NCBI RefSeq assembly: GCF_964656455.1
Contig: NC_135717.1
Span: 144,908,308 to 144,972,307, forward strand
Length of the DNA: 64,000 nucleotides
Direction of reading: 5' to 3'
Source of the DNA: Halichoerus grypus
Lineage: Eukaryota; Chordata; Mammalia; Carnivora; Phocidae
In this document: piece after piece, positions 58,088-64,000 of the stretch
Position numbering within the stretch: position 1 is the stretch's first letter
Layout: every line of letters begins with the position of its first letter
Program-made: the position numbers and the translations under genes
Notes under the pieces: generated by a model
What the model saw: the letters and a program-made list of their open reading frames with translations, nothing else
What the model was told of the DNA's origin: nothing
Databases searched by the model: none

Positions 58088-58172
58088 ACTGAAAATCAAT
58101 ATTTAAAAAAAAAAACCCTCACTCATTTCAACCTTTGGTTATAAATGTCTGGAGTTCATAGAAAACATAGAA

Positions 58173-58174
<2 letters not shown>

Positions 58175-58205
<31 letters not shown>
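58175..58205. repeat. (CA)n microsatellite
   Basis: About 15 uninterrupted CA units, 88 bp after the previous array and in the same strand sense. Confidence 0.98.
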
Positions 58206-58207
<2 letters not shown>

Positions 58208-58639
58208 ATTTCAACTGAAGGACTAAAAGCAACCTGTGTTAAGTGCTGTATAAAATAGATACCAACAATGAAGATTGGAAGATTTGAGAAGTTTCCTTTT
58301 ATTCTGATAGATTGGGTTAAATATATATTTGTATGGTGCATAATCAAATCAACTGATGAAACCCATAGTGTAAAGTAGATGGAAAAGGTAACATTAAGAA
58401 TGATTAAAGAATCCAGTGCTTTTAAGCAATTCTGGATATATGTTTACAATCAAATAGAAAAGCAGAGCCAAGTGGTGCTTAGGCTCTTACTTTGCTATGC
58501 TTATTTCAGTAAGCTGCTATCCATTCATTAAAACAAGATTTTAGTGTAAGGAGGTATATAAAATTGAAAAATATCAAATGCCATTTCTCTAAATATCATA
58601 AATAACTCAACATGTCATTAATTCAGTTGTCTTACTCCT

Positions 58640-58890
58640 TAAATATTTAATAAACACTTGTATACTGCCACTCAAGTATAGGTCTAAACTCCTTAGATGA
58701 ATAATTTCATTTCATTCACAAAACACCACTTCCACTATTATTACCATTTTACAGGTGAGGAAATTGGGCCACTGGGAAGTTAAGCAACTCACTGAAACTC
58801 ATACCACCAGTAAAAGGAGGCTCCAAGATTCTACCCAGACAGCTTGGCTCCAGGGTACAAACTGAAAACACCACAGTGTGCTGCCTCTGA
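58640..58890 (-). repeat. MIR SINE, nearly complete
   Basis: 'CTATTATTACCATTTTACAG', 'GTGAGGAAATTGGGCCACTG', 'AGTTAAGCAACTCACTGAAA' and 'CCAGACAGCTTGGCTCCAGG' follow the MIR consensus in complement. Confidence 0.85.
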
Positions 58891-59170
58891 TGTTTAAGAA
58901 TATACCTAACACAGAAAAGGTGGGGGGGGGGGCAAAGGAGAACTAAGGAAAAGAAAGTTGAATACTCAAATTAAGAAATGTAATGCATCCAGGATCTGCC
59001 ATTACTATGTAGACATTTACAACATTTGAGGTTAGAACTGCTATCCCTCATAATATCAAAGTGTGAAGAGGAAGAAGTACATGGATAAGAAGAGAAAGAC
59101 CACAGAAAGAGAGATAAAGGAAGAAATCGCTTTCTTAAAAACATGTTATTGGCTGTTTGAAAAACCTTGT

Positions 59171-59545
59171 TTTTTTTTTTAATTTTTATTATATTATGTT
59201 AATCACCATACATTACATCATTAGTTTTTGATGTAGTGTTCCATGATTCATTGTTTGCGTATAACACCCAGTGCTCCATGCAGAACGTGCCCTCCTTAAT
59301 ATCCATCACCAGGCTAACCTGTCCCCCCACCCCCCTCCCCTCTAGAACCCTCAATTTGTTTCTCAGAGTCCATCGTCTCTCATGGTTCATCTCCCCCTCC
59401 GATTCCCCCCCTTCATTTTTCCCTTCCCACTATCTTCTTTTTTTTTTTAACATATAATCTATTATTTGTTTCAGAGGTACAGGTCTGTGATTCATCAGTC
59501 TTATACAATTCACAGCACTCACCACAGCACATACCCTCCCCAATG
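59171..59545 (-). mobile_element. Carnivore L1 3' end with tandem 3' UTR
   Basis: The second 3' UTR unit in complement (GTTAATCACCATACATTACA onward), an internal T-run at about 59439-59448, then the first unit (AACATATAATCTATTATTTG to CATACCCTCCCCAATG). No clean duplication is seen at the ends. Confidence 0.9.
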
Positions 59546-59761
59546 TTGCTTTTAAGCACATTCCAAAACTATAAACTAAAAACATATATATGCTGGCTCT
59601 GAATATTAGCCATCTAGCCAATAAATGGCCAGTGTTTCTCAGCCCTAAAAATGGTAAGATTGTTGAGCATTCAATAGCATTATCGATAGGATTATACCAA
59701 GATGACTGGAAAAGTTACTGTTATGGATCAGTGAAAAAAATCTACTAAAAAATTGTTTGGT

Positions 59762-59974
59762 GGGGTGCCTGGGTGACTCAGTCGGTTAAGTGTCCGACTC
59801 TTGATTTTGGCTCAGGTCATGATCTCAGGGTCTTGATATCGAACCCCACATCAGGCTTCCCACTCAGCACAGAGTCTGCTTGAGATTCTCTCCCTTCCCC
59901 TCTCCCTCCCACTCTGCCCCTCTCCCTGCTTGCATGCTCTCTCTCTCTCTCAAATAAATAAATAAAATCTTTTT
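59762..59974 (+). repeat. Can-SINE, older copy
   Basis: Head GGGGTGCCTGGGTGACTCAG and a body with TGAGATTCTCTCCC, a subfamily unlike the youngest copies. The tail is CAAATAAATAAATAAAATC. Flanks AAAAATTGTTTGG and AAAAATCTGTTTGG support insertion. Confidence 0.94.
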
Positions 59975-60207
59975 AAAAATCTGTTTGGCAATTACTGCTT
60001 CAGAAAAGAAAAGATTAGTTATAGGAAGGGGTTTGAGAAGTTCATATCAAATATCCTGAGACTCAGCATTCCTTACTAGGAAAACCTGATGCAATTGTCA
60101 CTTTAAAAAATAATATTGTGATCTTATTTTTTCAAAGCCAATATTTACAATGTTGTGTTAATTCATTTATTGTCCCTGTGTTTCTTTTAAAGGATTTAAA
60201 AATTATG

Positions 60208-60362
60208 ATGGGTATTAAAGAGGGCACATACTGAATGGAGCACTGGGTGTTATACACAAACAATGAATCATGGAACACTACATCAAAAACTAATGATGTA
60301 ATGTATGGTGATTAACATAACATAATAAAAATAAATAAATAAAAAAATAAATAGTTAAACAA
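60208..60362 (+). mobile_element. Very short L1 3' end insertion
   Basis: Only the last 155 bp of L1 including the A-rich tail, with a perfect 11-bp duplication TAAAAATTATG at 60197-60207 and 60363-60373. Confidence 0.94.
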
Positions 60363-60373
60363 TAAAAATTATG

Positions 60374-62164
60374 GTAACTGTTCCCTCAAAAGTCGGTTAA
60401 GGTAAAACCTTGAGTACACTTTATCTTCGGGTATTTTAGTGCCCTCTAGTGTGCAGAAATCCACAGTAGCATCTTATCTTCTAAATTATATAATCATTTT
60501 AAAAATGCAAAATTTTAAAAATGGCAACTTTGGACCAGTATGAAGTGGTAAAAAAAAAATTACCTTGGAAAGCAAATTAGAACCAGATGTCAGTTCAACC
60601 TAAATACCCAACAAAATGCAACTTTTTTTCCTACTTTTATTCAACTCATATTAAACAGTCCCTGTTCCCCTCCCTTTTTTTTTTTTGCTAAACAGGACTC
60701 TTATTTGCATAAATCCATATCCAGATTTCAGAGGTTCAGGCGAACTAGACTGTTGACTTCCCTTTCTAATACTGTGGAACTCACAGTTCCACAGTATTAG
60801 AAAGGGTGCATATGCAGAACAATGTATGCATATGGCTAAAAGGGGTGCCTTTTCTGAATCTCCTAGCCTCTGACATACTGAATCATTTGATTTATGACTA
60901 GGGCAGTTGGTTAGTGCCAAATAAAAGGAGCCTAATAATCCAAAGCCTCCTGCCATTCCCATAAATGGATTTTTTTTTTTTTAACAAGGATGGGATATTA
61001 AGGAGATGCAACTATTAACAACAACAACAACAAAAAATGCAGGGTCTGTGAAGCAACAACAGAAGGGATATGAGCCAAAAGAAAGTTTAAATTAAGTTTG
61101 GAAAATCATCTTGGGGGAGGCTTTTTGAAATTTAACTTTAAATCCAGTGGTGGATTCATCAATAGAATTGAATGCCAATGGCCAATATCCTATCAACCCA
61201 CAGACCTTCTGCATCAAAAAGATATGGTGGAGGATATCTCCGAGCATTTGTAAAAATTTCTATGGTGAACCCATGACTTCTAAATGAAAACGCATTCAGA
61301 TAGAGATCATAACCCAGTTCATACTATTAGAAAATCTGTAAATGCTTCTCAGAACTGACTTGCATCAACTTCTTTATCATGTTTTTACTGAAAAGTGAAC
61401 AGCAAAATTGAGTGATTACAAATTGCTTTGTGGTTTTTAATATCAGAAAAGGGACAGTAAAGATCAAGAATCATTATTGAATATTTAGAGGACATCCAAA
61501 ATGCCAGAAATGATATTTTATTTGGCAATGCTCTATTCTTAATGTGATCCAAATTGTATGAACAATCATCTCCGTAAAAAGCAGAGAATTATTTTGTCTT
61601 TGTGTTTTGGCAAGTCTCCTACATGTTCCCTATGTGTAGTGTGGGGATGAAATCATAAAGTTTAGGGAATTATAGCATTGGAGGAAAACTAAACATTTCT
61701 ATACCTTTTAGGATTTAAATGAAAATTGAGTTGTTATTTTTAATATCTTAAGATAAAATATTAATAAGCATGTTATTCAGTCAATTTTCTAACTATTCTC
61801 AGTCAACATAACACTAAACATTACTATACATTTTATAATAAATTAGCCAGATATACTGAATTTCCCTAATTTGTACAGAAATTCACACAAATAGTTGCAG
61901 GGTTACCAAGTGACTTAAATATCCTAGTTATTTTACTCAACAGCTTGGACAAATATGGAATTACAACTATACCTATTATTATAATTAATAACGGCAAAGG
62001 TAGCATCAGTATTCCCTTCCATGTATTTCCTGGGGCAAGTTTCATTTTCTTGTATATTTATTTACATATACCATTTCCCCTACTCCAAAATAATTAGGCA
62101 TATGAGAAATATGAAGAGCCTTGAATGCAACCATCTTTTTTATACCCTAAGCATAAAAGGGAGA
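60374..62164. other. No gene; AT-rich with a perfect hairpin
   Basis: About 1.8 kb without a supportable gene or young repeat. The notable item is the hairpin at 60760-60806, listed separately. A motif-free 103-codon minus-strand frame (60651-60962) spans it. Confidence 0.5.
60760..60806. repeat. Perfect 22-bp inverted repeat with 3-base loop
   Basis: The arm at 60760-60781 (starting CCCTTTCTAATACTG) is exactly complementary to 60785-60806 (ending GTATTAGAAAGGG), with loop CAC. As RNA it would fold into a 22-bp stem. I see no surrounding transposon or gene that explains it. Confidence 0.97.
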
Positions 62165-62285
62165 AATTCATGTTAGTTGAGTGTCTACCATGCACTAGAT
62201 ACCCTTTATGTGATTTTGTGATCTTAGCCTCTTTTATCCCTCACAATAGTCATTTGACATGGGCAACATTACCATTATTTTTTTT
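62165..62285 (-). repeat. MIR SINE fragment
   Basis: 'GAGTGTCTACCATGCACTAG' and 'TTTATCCCTCACAATAGTCA' are the MIR 3' part in complement. It runs into a T-run and a SINE. Confidence 0.72.
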
Positions 62286-62310
62286 TTTTTTTTAAGATAA
62301 AAAGTTCAGG

Positions 62311-62424
62311 GCACCTGGCTGGCTTAGTTGGTAGAGCATGTGACTCTTGATTTTGGGATTGTGAGTTTGAGCCCCATGTTGGGTATAGAGATTACTTAAA
62401 AATAAAAAATCTTAAAAAAAATAA
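62311..62424 (+). repeat. Short-form Can-SINE
   Basis: 'GCACCTGGCTGGCTTAGTTG', 'GTAGAGCATGTGACTCTTGA' and 'GTTGGGTATAGAGATTACTT' are the short form without a CT tract. Flanks AAAGTTCAGG and AAAGGTTCAGG form the duplication. Confidence 0.92.
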
Positions 62425-62459
62425 CAAAGGTTCAGGAAAAAAAAATTAACAATAATTTC

Positions 62460-62695
62460 TCTCATGTATTGAGCTCCTTCTAGTTGCCAGATACTCTTCT
62501 AAAATCTTTCCAGAAGTAATTATTTTTAGTCCTGATGGCAACACAAAGATACAGGTTTATGTCGCCAATGTTACAGATGAAAGAACTAAACTTTAAGGAC
62601 ATTAGTAACTTGACCATGTTTACACAGCTTTCAAGTAGTAAAACTGAGACTTTATCTCAGATGAGTCTGATTCTAAACTCTGCTCCCCTACTAGT
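62460..62695 (-). repeat. MIR SINE, nearly complete
   Basis: 'TTGCCAGATACTCTTCTAAA', 'GTTACAGATGAAAGAACTAA', 'TTTACACAGCTTTCAAGTAG' and 'GAGTCTGATTCTAAACTCTG' follow the MIR in complement. Confidence 0.82.
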
Positions 62696-63254
62696 GTTAA
62701 CAGGGTGAATTAGTAAGAACACTTGGAGGATGTCAGCTTCTCTGGCCTCATCTCATCCCCAAGAAAAGGACAGCATTTCTTTTCTTTGTTTACTTAAAGG
62801 CAGACTGGGGATAGATACCAAACTGACAGCCCCAGTTTGTGGAAACCAGACAGAAATCCTTTGTACCGTGCTGAACACTAGGGCTTGGGCTTCCAGACTT
62901 GGCAAAGACTCATGTGCTCAAATTTGGCATGGAATTTTGATATAACCCAATTTAAAAGGAACTACAGAATAAAGAGGAAATGCTAAGTGAACGTCTTAAA
63001 GAAGAGCCAGACTAGTATAAACAGAAGAAGACTAAAGATGAACGGTGAGGAGAAAGGAGGACAGGCGACAGAAATCTTGCTTCTTAGAAAAAGGATCAGA
63101 CTTTACCTACTGCTGTCCAGCCCACTTCCAAACTCTGATTCTACTTTCCATTCATGTTTGGTTACTTTCACTTCCTGAAAGATCAATGTTCTCTTTTGCC
63201 TCAGACACTTTAGTTATGAAGCACCTTTATATGGAATCCATTTCCTCACAATTT
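62696..63254. other. No gene or recognised repeat
   Basis: Motif-free frames of 63-87 codons overlap in this interval. Nothing supports coding. Confidence 0.5.
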
Positions 63255-63550
63255 TTCCCCCACTTTGCCTTGCCAATTCCTACTCATTTTTCAGGTTTTA
63301 ATTTATGATCATTTTTCCCAGGAAGTCTTCTCTTACCCTAAGTCCACATTAGGTCCTACCTCTTAAATTTCCTAAAATACCTGAACTTCCTCCCATAACT
63401 CTAATTGCTTGTTAGGTACCTAATAGTTTCCTATTTACAGGGCTGCCTCTTGACCACACTGGAAGTTCCATGAAAACAGATTCTGTATGTCTGATATACC
63501 AGCATTTCACTGCATTTGGCACATTGTTGAAGAGATGAATGAATGCTAAT
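63255..63550 (+). repeat. L2 LINE 3' end
   Basis: 'CCTTGCCAATTCCTACTCAT', 'TTTCCCAGGAAGTCTTCTCT', 'TCTAATTGCTTGTTAGGTAC' and 'GCATTTGGCACATTGTTGAA' followed by GATGAATGAATG is a well-preserved L2 3' region. Confidence 0.8.
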
Positions 63551-64000
63551 CTGCAGCTTTCACATACATGGAGGATCATAATTACAATTTCAATATGAGT
63601 AGGAGTTCTTATGAATTTATGAACTTCTCATGAGGGTACAGAAGAAAGATGAGCTAGAGGGCATTTTTCTTTACACATTCAGAGCTATAAAATATTATGG
63701 AATGAAAATAAATATACAATTTTGTCCAGGCTATATGTAAGGGCTGGATTGCTCATAGGTCACTTTAAAAAAACAAAACAAAACAAAACTCAACAGAAAA
63801 CAGGTCTAATACGTCTTTGTTAGTTCCATTAATATTTTATGAATAAAAATCAATTATTCTTACCATTTATGTTCTCCTAGTGGTCAAAAATATATTATAG
63901 TCCTTACTCATTCAAACACATTCAAATACATTCGATTCAAATACTCATCCAAATACATCAACATCTACATGCAAAGCATTTAGGATACACTAAAAGGTTG
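63551..64000. other. AT-rich end of window, nothing recognised
   Basis: An AAAAC-type run lies at about 63766-63788. No gene is seen. Confidence 0.5.

Larger units (their letters stand above)
57401..58639. other. No gene; two CA microsatellites
   Basis: A weak L2-like 3' end may lie at about 57820-57975 (TAGCATCTAGTATAGGTCTG). The two CA arrays are listed separately. Confidence 0.5.

Noticed and set aside
60651..60962. 103-codon minus-strand frame as a gene spanning the hairpin
   Set aside because: It has no recognisable domain, starts in AT-rich non-coding sequence and crosses the palindrome, which would be odd in a real coding region.

Overview
This window is non-coding genomic DNA from a carnivoran mammal. 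The evidence is about two dozen tRNA-derived Can-SINEs (head near GGCGCCTGGGTGGCTCAG, then a CT-rich tract, an AAATAAATAAA tail and target-site duplications, TSDs) plus carnivore-type LINE-1 3' ends. The SINE bodies read 'GCCTGCTTCTCCCTCT' like caniform copies. None has the 'GGGATCCCTGGGTGGCGCAG' head of young dog SINEC_Cf, so a non-canid caniform (bear, seal or mustelid type) is my inference. No protein-coding gene, tRNA, rRNA, CRISPR array or operon is supported. The open reading frames are short, and the convincing ones are decayed LINE-1 ORF2 C-termini. The DNA is AT-rich throughout and looks like a gene desert or a long intron.

Layout. 0-1.6 kb: unique AT-rich DNA with one SINE. 1.6-8.2 kb: one ancient minus-strand L1M holding at least eight later insertions, some nested in one another. 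8.2-13.2 kb: mostly unremarkable, with a 119-bp tandem duplication at 9.4-9.6 kb. 13.2-14.5 kb: an L1 inserted with its 5' part inverted, itself hit by a SINE and another L1. 15.7-19.4 kb: a young SINE, a 1.1-kb L1 carrying a GATA microsatellite inside its ORF2 remnant, and two more SINEs. 19.9-35 kb: sparse old L1M, MIR and L2 fossils, one short L1 and a few SINEs. 35.5-44.1 kb: old endogenous-retrovirus LTRs (two MLT1-like, two copies of a longer LTR family in opposite orientation), an ancient repeat and a hAT-type relic. 44.7-48.6 kb: MIR, L2 and unresolved old repeats. 48.8-51.7 kb: two plus-strand L1s, each with a SINE at the same internal site. 53-64 kb: SINEs, MIR, L2, microsatellites, two L1 fragments and a perfect 22-bp hairpin at 60.76 kb.

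There are no genes here to work together. The content is a stratified record of retrotransposition: L2, MIR and old LTRs first, then L1M, then carnivore L1s and SINEs mobilised by the L1 machinery (A-rich tails, 7-17 bp TSDs, TT/AAAA-like target sites). I found no convincing new biological system. The observations most worth checking are the shared SINE target site in two L1 copies, the duplicated L1 3' UTR with a fossil poly(A), the two inverted L1 insertions and the hairpin. Repeat family names are from memory of consensus sequences, not from a database search, and old-repeat boundaries are approximate to tens of bases.
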